Source: Clostridiales bacterium (GTDB lineage: Bacteria; Bacillota_A; Clostridia; Christensenellales; Aristaeellaceae). From it: DNA of 8,630 bases. Position 1 is the stretch's first letter; each line of letters starts with the position of its first letter. This document shows, piece after piece, positions 1 through 5,324 of this stretch. The DNA is taken from contig JAAYZL010000320.1 in assembly GCA_012514855.1 (NCBI GenBank), positions 1 through 8,630 of the forward strand, in the 5' to 3' direction. The position numbers and the translations under genes are program-made. The notes under the pieces are model-generated. The model was not told where the DNA came from. It saw nothing but the letters and a program-made list of their open reading frames with translations, and did not search any database.

Positions 1-714
1 GCGGGCGATCTCCTCGTGCGCTCGCACGCGCTCGTCGGGGATCGTGCCGGTCACCGTTCGCATGGCGCTTCCGGGCCGCTCGCGGTAGAAGTACAGGAAG
101 TCGTTGATGACGAGCGCGCTCCCCGCTTTGGCGCACGCTTTGGCGAGCAGCACGGCGTCCTCCCCGCACGAGAGGTTCGGCGGGAAGGACAGCCCTTCGA
201 GCAGTTCGCGGCGGAACAGCTTGTCCCAGACGGCCTCGAACACGCCGTTTCTGTGGTTGATCAGCGACCGGAGGATCGCCTCGCCGCCCTCGATCCTGCG
301 CGGCTCGCCGGGCATGGGCGGCTTTCGAACCTCCGTGTCGTCCCCGACGGACACATATCGGAACACGACGATGTCCGCCCCGCTTTCGACAGCCGCCGCG
401 TATGCGGTCGAATAGGCGTCGGCGCGGGCGAAATCGTCGCTGTCTAAAAACGCTATGTAGTCGCCGGCCGCGGCCGCGAGCCCTGCGTTCCGCGCGCTGG
501 CCACGCCGCCGTTTTCCCGGTGGATCGCGCGCGCGTTCGCGTGCTTTCGCGCGAATTCGTCGCAGATTTCGCCCGAGCGGTCGGGCGAGCCGTCGTCGAT
601 CAGCAGGATCTCCAAATCCTCAAACATCGCCTGGTCCTCGAGCGACTTCAGGCACCGGGGCAGAAACTCCTCGACCCGGTAGACCGGCACGATGACGCTA
701 ACCCTTGCCGCCAT
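1..714 (-). CDS. Family 2 glycosyltransferase, 3' end cut by window edge
   Basis: This is a GT-A fold, family GT2 glycosyltransferase that would transfer a sugar from a nucleotide donor during surface glycan assembly at the cytoplasmic face of the membrane. 238 codons are visible with no stop, so the C-terminus lies outside the window. Visible motifs are VSVIVPVY at residues 5-12, IDDGS at 39-43, ENGGVASARNAG near 69-80, the metal-binding D-S-D-D at 91-94, WDKLFRR at 163-169 and a GED at 184-186 where the acceptor/base acidic residue usually lies. The ATG at 714 overlaps the end of the upstream GT2 gene by 17 nt. An AGGAG (complement of 726-730) lies 11 nt before it, inside that gene, so translation is probably coupled. 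It shares all core motifs with its neighbour and is likely a diverged tandem paralogue. Donor and acceptor cannot be inferred. Confidence 0.9.
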   Translation of the reverse strand, partial: MAARVSVIVPVYRVEEFLPRCLKSLEDQAMFEDLEILLIDDGSPDRSGEICDEFARKHANARAIHRENGGVASARNAGLAAAAGDYIAFLDSDDFARADAYSTAYAAAVESGADIVVFRYVSVGDDTEVRKPPMPGEPRRIEGGEAILRSLINHRNGVFEAVWDKLFRRELLEGLSFPPNLSCGEDAVLLAKACAKAGSALVINDFLYFYRERPGSAMRTVTGTIPDERVRAHEEIAR

Positions 715-1699
715 AGCTCAGGAGTCTCCTGTTTCTGCGAAGTTTCCAGTGCACGTACATGGCCACGGCGTCCGGCGCGACGAGCACCGCCACGGCGTAG
801 AACTTCCGGCCCCTGCGCACGAGCGGCGACTTGAGCCGGAGGATTGAAAACAGACGCTTTCGCAACAGCCGGTGCTGGTATTTCCAGCAGGGGTGTTTGC
901 GGAAGCGGTCGCACTCGAGCATCGTGTCGAACGAGCGGAGCTGTATGATGTTGTAATAGCCCTGCGCGTCGTTCACGAACTCCGGATAGTTCTTTTGCGT
1001 GACGTCCATCAGGAACTCCGCGGTCTCGAGCCACTGGTTGAGCTTGTCGTCGCGTATGTGGCTCAGGCTCATCGGCCGCGCGCGGTAGTAGTAGAGCACG
1101 TCCGGGATGCGGAGCACCCGCCTCGCCTTGACGAACAAGAGCGGCAGCACGAACACATCCTCGTAGATCGCGCGCTCGACCGGGAAGCGCACGCCGTCAA
1201 ACAGCGCCCGCCGGAACAGCTTGTCCCAGCAGAAGCGCTTGTAGCCGCGCGTGAACTGCACGGAAAACGCCGCGTCCCCGCCGTCGAACAGCTCCTCGCG
1301 GCAGTCGACGACCTTCATCACGGCCTCGTCGCCCCAGACGCTCGCGTAGCCGAAGCACACGATGTCCGCGCCGCTGCCCTCGGCGGCCCGCACAGCGCGC
1401 GCGAACGCGTGCTCCTCGACGAAGTCGTCGCTGTCGACAAAGCCGATGTAGTCGCCCGTCGCCAGGTCGAGCCCCGCGTTCCGGGCGCTCGACACGCCGC
1501 CGTTTGGCTTGTGGACGACGCGCGCGCTTGCGTGCCCGGCGGCGAACCGGTCGAGCATGGCCCCGCTTTCGTCGGTGGAGCCGTCGTCGACGAACAGAAA
1601 CTCGATGTCCTCGAGCGTCTGCGCGGCGAGCGAGCGAAGGCACCTGTCGAGGTACGCCTCCACGTTGTATACCGGCACGATGACGCTCACCTTCGGCAT
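698..1699 (-). CDS. Family 2 glycosyltransferase (333 aa)
   Basis: This is a GT2 family glycosyltransferase with an N-terminal GT-A catalytic domain of about 210 residues and a basic C-terminal region. Motifs are VSVIVPVYN at residues 4-12, VDDGST at 37-42, NGGVSSARNAGL near 66-77, the DXD-type D-S-D-D at 89-92, WDKLFRR at 158-164 and YED at 179-181. The tail (about 265-333) is rich in Arg and Lys with a short hydrophobic stretch (AVAVLVAPDAVAMYV) that could lie against the membrane; there is no clear multi-pass region. The ATG at 1699 is well supported by GGGAGGG (complement of 1708-1714) 8 nt upstream and by a good promoter 34-62 nt upstream. It ends in TAG inside the next GT2 gene (17-nt overlap), giving a two-gene transcript at least. 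The length (about 330 aa) is typical of capsule or exopolysaccharide GT2 enzymes. Substrate is unknown. Confidence 0.93.
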   Translation of the reverse strand: MPKVSVIVPVYNVEAYLDRCLRSLAAQTLEDIEFLFVDDGSTDESGAMLDRFAAGHASARVVHKPNGGVSSARNAGLDLATGDYIGFVDSDDFVEEHAFARAVRAAEGSGADIVCFGYASVWGDEAVMKVVDCREELFDGGDAAFSVQFTRGYKRFCWDKLFRRALFDGVRFPVERAIYEDVFVLPLLFVKARRVLRIPDVLYYYRARPMSLSHIRDDKLNQWLETAEFLMDVTQKNYPEFVNDAQGYYNIIQLRSFDTMLECDRFRKHPCWKYQHRLLRKRLFSILRLKSPLVRRGRKFYAVAVLVAPDAVAMYVHWKLRRNRRLLSYGGKG

Positions 1700-1732
1700 T
1701 CGCGATCCCTCCCTCGGCTACCATCCGGTTCA

Positions 1733-1761
1733 AGTATACCAGAATCGACCGGGCAAGTAAA
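1733..1761 (-). promoter_or_regulatory. Sigma-70-type promoter for the GT2 pair
   Basis: On the minus strand a TTTACT -35 (1756-1761) is separated by exactly 17 nt from a TATACT -10 (1733-1738). The -10 is preceded by TGG, making an extended -10. Transcription would begin near 1726, giving a leader of about 27 nt before the GT2 start at 1699. The element lies in an AT-rich island in otherwise GC-rich DNA. The site is seen directly in sequence; activity is inferred. Confidence 0.7.
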
Positions 1762-1820
1762 CCAATTCTGTGGATGATATTCGAAAAATGGGGTTCCGTT
1801 TGGAATTTTGAATTTTTTGT

Positions 1821-1898
1821 TGACGGCATGTACGCCGCCGGGGAGCGCGGCGGCTTCGCCGTCACGCTCAGCCTCCCCCGGGAAAAGGGGGGGATGGC
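1821..1898. repeat. Nested inverted repeat and G/C hairpin between dehydratase and GT2 genes
   Basis: The 211-nt gap between the dehydratase stop (1911) and the GT2 start holds two structures besides the promoter. First, 1821-1864 is a two-level inverted repeat: outer arms TGACGGC (1821-1827) and GCCGTCA (1858-1864) enclose inner arms GCCGCCG (1834-1840) and CGGCGGC (1848-1854). Second, TCCCCC (1874-1879) pairs with GGGGGA (1889-1894), extended by GCC (1871-1873) and GGC (1896-1898) around one bulged base. Neither hairpin is followed by a U-tract in the minus direction, so neither is a standard intrinsic terminator for the dehydratase; the plus-strand side of the second is followed by CTTTT but no plus-strand gene precedes it. 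An AT-rich stretch (1801-1820) adjoins. It may be a REP-like dispersed repeat or an mRNA 3'-end structure. Confidence 0.6.
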
Positions 1899-1910
1899 CT
1901 TTTGCGTCCG

Positions 1911-3791
1911 TCAGCTCGCGGCTTTCTGCTTGGCGTCCGGGACATAGGTCTCCACGATGTCGTGCAGCCGCTCGACGACCTCGGGCGAGCTCCCGCGCTC
2001 GGCCGCCTCCCTGAGCCCGTCGAGCTGCGCGGAGAACACGCCGTCGTCGACGACGATCGGCGGCGCGACGAATATCTTGTCGTGCGCGGTGCGCGACATG
2101 CCGTCGCGCTCGACGTCCATCAGAAGCTCCTCGTAGAGCTTTTCGCCCGGCCGGAGCCCGGTGATGTCGATCTGCATGTCGACGCCCGGCGTATATCCGT
2201 GGAATCGGATCAGCTTCTCGGCGAGCTCCTTGATGCGCACGGGCTCGCCCATGTCGAGCACGTAGATCGCGCCGTTCTCGGCGAGCGCTCCCGCCTGCAA
2301 AACGAGCTGCGCCGCCTCCGGGATCGTCATGAAGTAGCGCGTGATGTCCGGGTGCGTCAGCGTCAGCGGGCCGCCCTTCCTGATCTGCGCCTCGAACAGC
2401 GGGAGCACGCTCCCGTGCGAGCCGAGCACGTTCCCGAAGCGCACGGCCATGCACTGCATGGGTGTGTTGCGCGCGAAGCTCTGGATCAGTATCTCGGTGA
2501 TGCGCTTCGTCGCGCCCATGACGTTGGTCGGGTTCACGGCCTTGTCGGTCGAGAGCTGTACGAGCCGCTCGACGCCGTGTTGAGCCGCGGAGCTCAAGAG
2601 GTTCAGCGTGCCGAACACGTTGTTCTTGACGGCCTCGGCGCAGCTCATCTCCATCAGCGGCACGTGCTTGTGCGCCGCCGCGTGGAACACGATCGCCGGG
2701 TTATAGGTCTCGAACACCTCGTCGAGCCTTCCGCGGTCGCGGATCGAGCCGATCAAGACCCGCGTCGGGCAGTCGTCGCCGTAGCGCTGCCGAAGCTCGC
2801 ACTCGAGCTCGTACGCGCAGTTCTCGTAGATGTCGAAGATCAGCAAGAGCTTCGGCGAGAACCGCATGATCTGCCGGCAGATTTCCGAGCCGATCGAGCC
2901 GCCGCCGCCGGTCACGAGCACGACCTTGCCGCCGAGATAGTCCTGTATTTTGTCCATATCCAGCGCGACCTCGTCGCGGGACAGGAAGTCCGACGTGTTG
3001 ACCTCGCGGAACACCTGCCGGCCCGCGACCGGGCGCTCGCCGAGCCCGCCGGGGTCGTTGAGTATCCTGACGCGGCACTTCGTCGATTTGCAGACCGCGA
3101 CGATCTCGTTGAGCCGGTCGCCCTTGATCCGCGGAATCGCGATGATGATCTCCGAAATGCCCTTCTTTTCGACGATGCCGGGGATGTCCTCGACGGAGCC
3201 GAGTACCGGGATGCCGCACACGCGCATGCCGCGCTTGTCCGGGTTGTCGTCGACGAACGCGACCGGAACGCCGGAGAGCCTTCGCCCCTCCTGGCACGCG
3301 CGCGCCGCGTACGCGCCGCCCTCGCCCGCGCCGACGATCAAAATGCGGTTGTGCTCCAGGTCGCTGCGCCGGGCGACGAAGACCTCCCGGGCGATCTTCC
3401 AGCCGAAGCGCGAGCCGCCGACGAGCAGAAATTCAAACATGCCGATCAGCCCGAACAGCGACCGCGGCATCTTCCACGCGAACAGCCGGTTCAAAATCAG
3501 CGTCACCGCCGCGGAGGCGACGCACAGGAACAGCAGCCTCAACAGCTCCCGCGCGCCGGCGAAGCGCCACATCATGTGGTAGTTGCCGCCGATCATCAGC
3601 GAAAGCGTGTAGATCGCGATGATCAGGGGCACGCGCTGATCGAGCTTGTTCCGCATGAACGCGCTGATCGCGCCGTCGTAGCGGAAAAACACCGCAAGCT
3701 CTATCGCTATGTAGATGAGCGCGAGGTCGAGAAGGATCATCACGATCCTGCGCGTCCTGACGCCGCTGGAGCCGCCGAACCACTTGGCCAC
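1911..3791 (-). CDS. Membrane-bound UDP-sugar 4,6-dehydratase (PglF/WbpM/CapD type), 626 aa
   Basis: By family this enzyme converts UDP-GlcNAc to the UDP-4-keto-6-deoxy sugar, the first step toward several modified amino sugars in surface glycans. The N-terminal 125 residues contain about four hydrophobic segments (near 16-36, 54-68, 84-101, 111-126). A first Rossmann domain (CoA-binding-like) follows with VGAGEGG at 153-159. The catalytic extended-SDR domain has TGGGGSIGSE at 294-303, HAAAHKHVPLME at 370-381, STDKAVNPTNVMGATKR at 414-430 and FGNVLGS at 452-458. Met425 stands where most SDRs have the catalytic Tyr, as is normal for PglF-type enzymes; Asp416 and Lys417 are the expected acid and base by family analogy. 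I chose GTG 3791 because AGGAG (3800-3804) lies 8 nt before it. The longer in-frame TTG at 3827 overlaps the -10 box and would not be transcribed. It probably feeds the downstream GT2 enzymes. Confidence 0.93.
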   Translation of the reverse strand: MAKWFGGSSGVRTRRIVMILLDLALIYIAIELAVFFRYDGAISAFMRNKLDQRVPLIIAIYTLSLMIGGNYHMMWRFAGARELLRLLFLCVASAAVTLILNRLFAWKMPRSLFGLIGMFEFLLVGGSRFGWKIAREVFVARRSDLEHNRILIVGAGEGGAYAARACQEGRRLSGVPVAFVDDNPDKRGMRVCGIPVLGSVEDIPGIVEKKGISEIIIAIPRIKGDRLNEIVAVCKSTKCRVRILNDPGGLGERPVAGRQVFREVNTSDFLSRDEVALDMDKIQDYLGGKVVLVTGGGGSIGSEICRQIMRFSPKLLLIFDIYENCAYELECELRQRYGDDCPTRVLIGSIRDRGRLDEVFETYNPAIVFHAAAHKHVPLMEMSCAEAVKNNVFGTLNLLSSAAQHGVERLVQLSTDKAVNPTNVMGATKRITEILIQSFARNTPMQCMAVRFGNVLGSHGSVLPLFEAQIRKGGPLTLTHPDITRYFMTIPEAAQLVLQAGALAENGAIYVLDMGEPVRIKELAEKLIRFHGYTPGVDMQIDITGLRPGEKLYEELLMDVERDGMSRTAHDKIFVAPPIVVDDGVFSAQLDGLREAAERGSSPEVVERLHDIVETYVPDAKQKAAS

Positions 3792-3799
3792 GTCGCTAT

Positions 3800-3804
3800 C
3801 TCCT
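3800..3804 (-). promoter_or_regulatory. Shine-Dalgarno site fixing the dehydratase GTG start
   Basis: AGGAG on the minus strand lies 8 nt before the GTG at 3791-3789. No comparable site precedes the upstream in-frame TTG at 3827. A two-codon ATG-GGA-TAG (3811-3803) just upstream overlaps this motif and is probably incidental. Confidence 0.8.
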
Positions 3805-3826
3805 ATCCCATTTATATGTACTTCCA

Positions 3827-3855
3827 ATTATACCCCAACGGGCGCCGTATGGCAA
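3827..3855 (-). promoter_or_regulatory. Sigma-70-type promoter for the 4,6-dehydratase
   Basis: The minus strand shows TTGCCA (3850-3855, five of six consensus bases), a 17-nt spacer, and a perfect TATAAT (3827-3832). Predicted initiation near 3820 gives a leader of roughly 29 nt to the GTG start. The -35 begins 7 nt beyond the stop codon of the preceding transporter gene, and no terminator is visible between them, so read-through from the chrA pair may add to expression. This is the best consensus promoter in the window. Confidence 0.8.
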
Positions 3856-3861
3856 GCGCCG

Positions 3862-4416
3862 CTATCGGAGCTTCAACACCATGCCGAGCACGGCGCCGAG
3901 CGCGATGAAGATCGTCGGGTGGAGTTTCTTCGTCGGCTCCACCTGCGTCAAAAAGAAGATGCCTTCGAGCACCGCGATGTTCTTCCAAGCGATCTCTCCG
4001 CCGCCGCCCGGGAACAGCACGAGCTGCAAGACCCCGAACGCCGCCGCGGCGATCAGCCCCATGACCACGGGACGAAGCGCCGAGAACGTCGAGTTGACGA
4101 GCGGGCTCTGCCGGTAGCGCGCGAGCGCGCGGGCGATCAAGAGCGTGATCACGAGCGACGGCAGCACCAGCGCGAACGTCGCGAGCACCGAGCCCGGCAC
4201 GCCCGCGACCGTGTAGCCGACATAGGTCGCCATGTTGATGCCGATCGGCCCCGGCGTCGACTCGGACACGGCGATCATGTTGACGAGCGTCTCCGGCGTG
4301 AACCACATGTACCGCTCGCCCATCTGCGAGAGGAACGGCAGCGTCGCGAGGCCGCCGCCGATCGCGAACAGGCCGGTCAGCATGAATTCCCAGCAGAGCG
4401 TAAGGATCAGCGTCAC
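3862..4416 (-). CDS. chrA: ChrA-family transporter, half-size subunit (184 aa)
   Basis: This is a single-domain (short-chain) member of the CHR/ChrA family, integral to the cytoplasmic membrane with about six hydrophobic segments. Family members export chromate when two homologous halves act together; the true substrate here is unknown. Family signatures are FAIGGGLATLPFL near residues 16-28 and STPGPIGINMATYVGY near 51-66. The GTG at 4416 is chosen because it forms a GTGA overlap with the TGA of the upstream partner and is preceded by GGGGGAG (4425-4431) 8 nt away; the longer ATG at 4467 lies deep inside the partner gene in another frame and has no such support. The product is exactly as long as its partner, which suggests the two form a heterodimer, as for paired half-size CHR proteins in other Bacillota. 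Confidence 0.88.
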   Translation of the reverse strand: MTLILTLCWEFMLTGLFAIGGGLATLPFLSQMGERYMWFTPETLVNMIAVSESTPGPIGINMATYVGYTVAGVPGSVLATFALVLPSLVITLLIARALARYRQSPLVNSTFSALRPVVMGLIAAAAFGVLQLVLFPGGGGEIAWKNIAVLEGIFFLTQVEPTKKLHPTIFIALGAVLGMVLKLR

Positions 4417-4967
4417 GCCTTCTTCTCCCCCTTCGCGCCGAGCAGGAAGTGGCACGCGACCGCGCACGCGATCGTCGCGGCGACGACGATGATGGTGTTC
4501 AGTTTAAACAGCGCCGACGCGGCAAACGCCGCGGCGCACAGGAGCGCGTGCCACCACCGCCTGACCGACGACTTCGCGAGCTTGATGAGCGTGCCCAGGA
4601 TCAGCGCGCCGACCGCGATGCGTATGCCGCCGAACGCGTACTGGATCAGCTCTATGTGCATGAAGTTCGAGAGAAGCGCGGCGATTCCCAGGATGACGAG
4701 CAGCGACGGCATCACGACGCCGAGCGCCGAGGCGATGCCGCCCGCGGCGCCGCGCCGCTTATAGCCTATGAAGATCGCCGTGTTCACCGCGATGAGGCCC
4801 GGCGTGCACTGGCCGATCGCGAAATAATCGAGCAGCTCCTCCATCGTCGCCCACCTGTGCCGGTTGACGACCTCGCGCTCGAGCATCGGGAGCATCGAAT
4901 AGCCGCCGCCAAAGGTGAACAGGCCGATCTTGAAAAACGCCTTGAACATCGAAAGCAGTTCCTTCAT
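4413..4967 (-). CDS. chrA: ChrA-family transporter, half-size subunit (184 aa)
   Basis: This is the first gene of a chrA-type pair and another half-size CHR-family membrane protein. It carries FTFGGGYSMLPMLERE near residues 17-32 and CTPGLIAVNTAIFIGY near 54-69, the two hallmark motifs of the family. Hydrophobic segments at about 5-25, 68-105, 109-135 and 145-178 fit about six helices, and the C-terminus is Lys-rich. The ATG at 4967 follows a G6 run (4974-4979) at 6-nt spacing. The longer ATG at 5006 lies inside the predicted -10 box and cannot be on the transcript. The stop overlaps the start of the next half by four bases. A promoter and a dyad lie directly upstream, so this pair is probably its own regulated unit. 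Chromate transport is the family's best-known role, but many Clostridia homologues are uncharacterised. Confidence 0.9.
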   Translation of the reverse strand: MKELLSMFKAFFKIGLFTFGGGYSMLPMLEREVVNRHRWATMEELLDYFAIGQCTPGLIAVNTAIFIGYKRRGAAGGIASALGVVMPSLLVILGIAALLSNFMHIELIQYAFGGIRIAVGALILGTLIKLAKSSVRRWWHALLCAAAFAASALFKLNTIIVVAATIACAVACHFLLGAKGEKKA

Positions 4968-5004
4968 ATCTATCCCCCCGCCGCAGTTTTTTCCAACGCA
5001 TCCC

Positions 5005-5033
5005 ATGATACCACACGCATTTTTAAATCACAA
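5005..5033 (-). promoter_or_regulatory. Sigma-70-type promoter for the chrA pair
   Basis: The minus strand reads TTGTGA (-35, 5028-5033), a 17-nt spacer and TATCAT (-10, 5005-5010). A TGG before the -10 makes it an extended -10. Initiation would fall near 4998, about 31 nt ahead of the ATG at 4967. The -35 is only a four-of-six match, which is consistent with control by a bound factor at the overlapping dyad. Confidence 0.65.
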
Positions 5034-5051
5034 CCGCTTTGCGATTGTGAT
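5027..5051. promoter_or_regulatory. 25-bp dyad overlapping the chrA -35, candidate operator
   Basis: Arms ATCACAA (5027-5033) and TTGTGAT (5045-5051) are perfect inverted repeats. The centre (5034-5044) holds a further CGC/GCG pairing around TTT, with one C-A mismatch between the two stems. One arm coincides with the -35 hexamer of the chrA promoter. Because the dyad lies upstream of the predicted start site, it would act as DNA for this promoter, either as an operator or, in a read-through RNA from the methyltransferase operon, as a hairpin. Regulator identity is unknown. Confidence 0.5.
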
Positions 5052-5119
5052 CGGTGAAAGTTGATACCAATCCAAAATATGAATTCCTCGTCGTGCCGGG
5101 TCTTTTCGCGCACGGCGGC

Positions 5120-5281
5120 CCGTTCAAATCTTCGGTTTGAACGGACCGGTCGCGTTGCGACTTTGATTGCCTTCGGCAATCAAACCTCACTTTGTCGCTC
5201 TCCGTTCAACGTAGCGCTGCTACGCCTCGCTCCGGCTACTAGGCAACCGCCGATTTATTCGGCGGCGGGATCGCCGGTTGC
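5120..5281. repeat. Multi-hairpin intergenic element
   Basis: The 291-nt gap between the methyltransferase stop and the chrA promoter contains a run of perfect small hairpins. They are: 5120-5144 (9-bp stem, CCGTTCAAA arm, extendable inward to a TTC triloop); 5149-5161 (GTCGC/GCGAC, GTT loop); 5162-5184 (10-bp stem, TTC loop); 5210-5224 (CGTAGC/GCTACG, GCT loop); and 5247-5265 (CCGCCGA/TCGGCGG, TTTAT loop). The last competes with an outer stem GCAACCG (5243-5249) and CGGTTGC (5275-5281). No minus-strand hairpin is followed by a U-tract, so these are not standard terminators for the upstream operon. Such dense palindromes are typical of dispersed REP/MITE-like elements or of a structured RNA; copy number in the genome cannot be judged here. 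Confidence 0.6.
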
Positions 5282-5324
5282 TTTTCCCTCGGCCCTTTGG
5301 AGGTATTCATATTCTTCCTTGGTA
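5255..5324 (-). other. Startless coding-like tail downstream of the methyltransferase
   Basis: In the minus-strand frame that is +1 to the methyltransferase, an open reading tail runs from before the methyltransferase stop to TAA at 5257-5255. It encodes a plausible hydrophilic helical peptide containing NTKEEYEYLQRAEGK and ending GDPAAE. I find no ATG, GTG or TTG in this frame between the preceding in-frame TGA (near 5430) and the TAA, so it cannot be a separate gene as it stands. It might be the remnant of a longer methyltransferase C-terminus after a 1-nt indel, the end of another gene left by rearrangement, or part of the hairpin-rich repeat next to it. The methyltransferase itself ends at a normal place for its family (…RRIYRA), which argues against simple truncation. 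Confidence 0.3.

Noticed and set aside
872..1777. 301-codon plus-strand open frame opposite the GT2 gene
   Set aside because: It has low-complexity composition and mirrors the GT2 coding sequence; it has no recognisable motif.
3803..3811. Two-codon upstream ORF (ATG-GGA-TAG) in the dehydratase leader
   Set aside because: It has no SD of its own and overlaps the real SD; chance occurrence is likely.
1902..3908. 668-codon open frame on the plus strand, antisense to the dehydratase
   Set aside because: It is a shadow of GC-rich codon use: Arg/Asp/His/Val-rich composition, no domain, no SD, whereas the minus frame carries clear Rossmann and SDR motifs.
3715..4764. 349-codon plus-strand open frame opposite the chrA genes
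   Set aside because: It is an Arg/His/Glu-rich shadow frame over two well-supported membrane protein genes.
5027..5051. CRP/FNR-type binding site reading of the TTGTGAT/ATCACAA dyad
   Set aside because: The half-sites are in the opposite orientation to TGTGA-N6-TCACA and the spacing is 11 nt, so it does not match CRP.
5243..5290. Plus-strand intrinsic terminator (GCAACCG…CGGTTGC followed by TTTT)
   Set aside because: No plus-strand gene lies upstream to terminate, and on the minus strand no U-tract follows. It is treated as part of the hairpin array.
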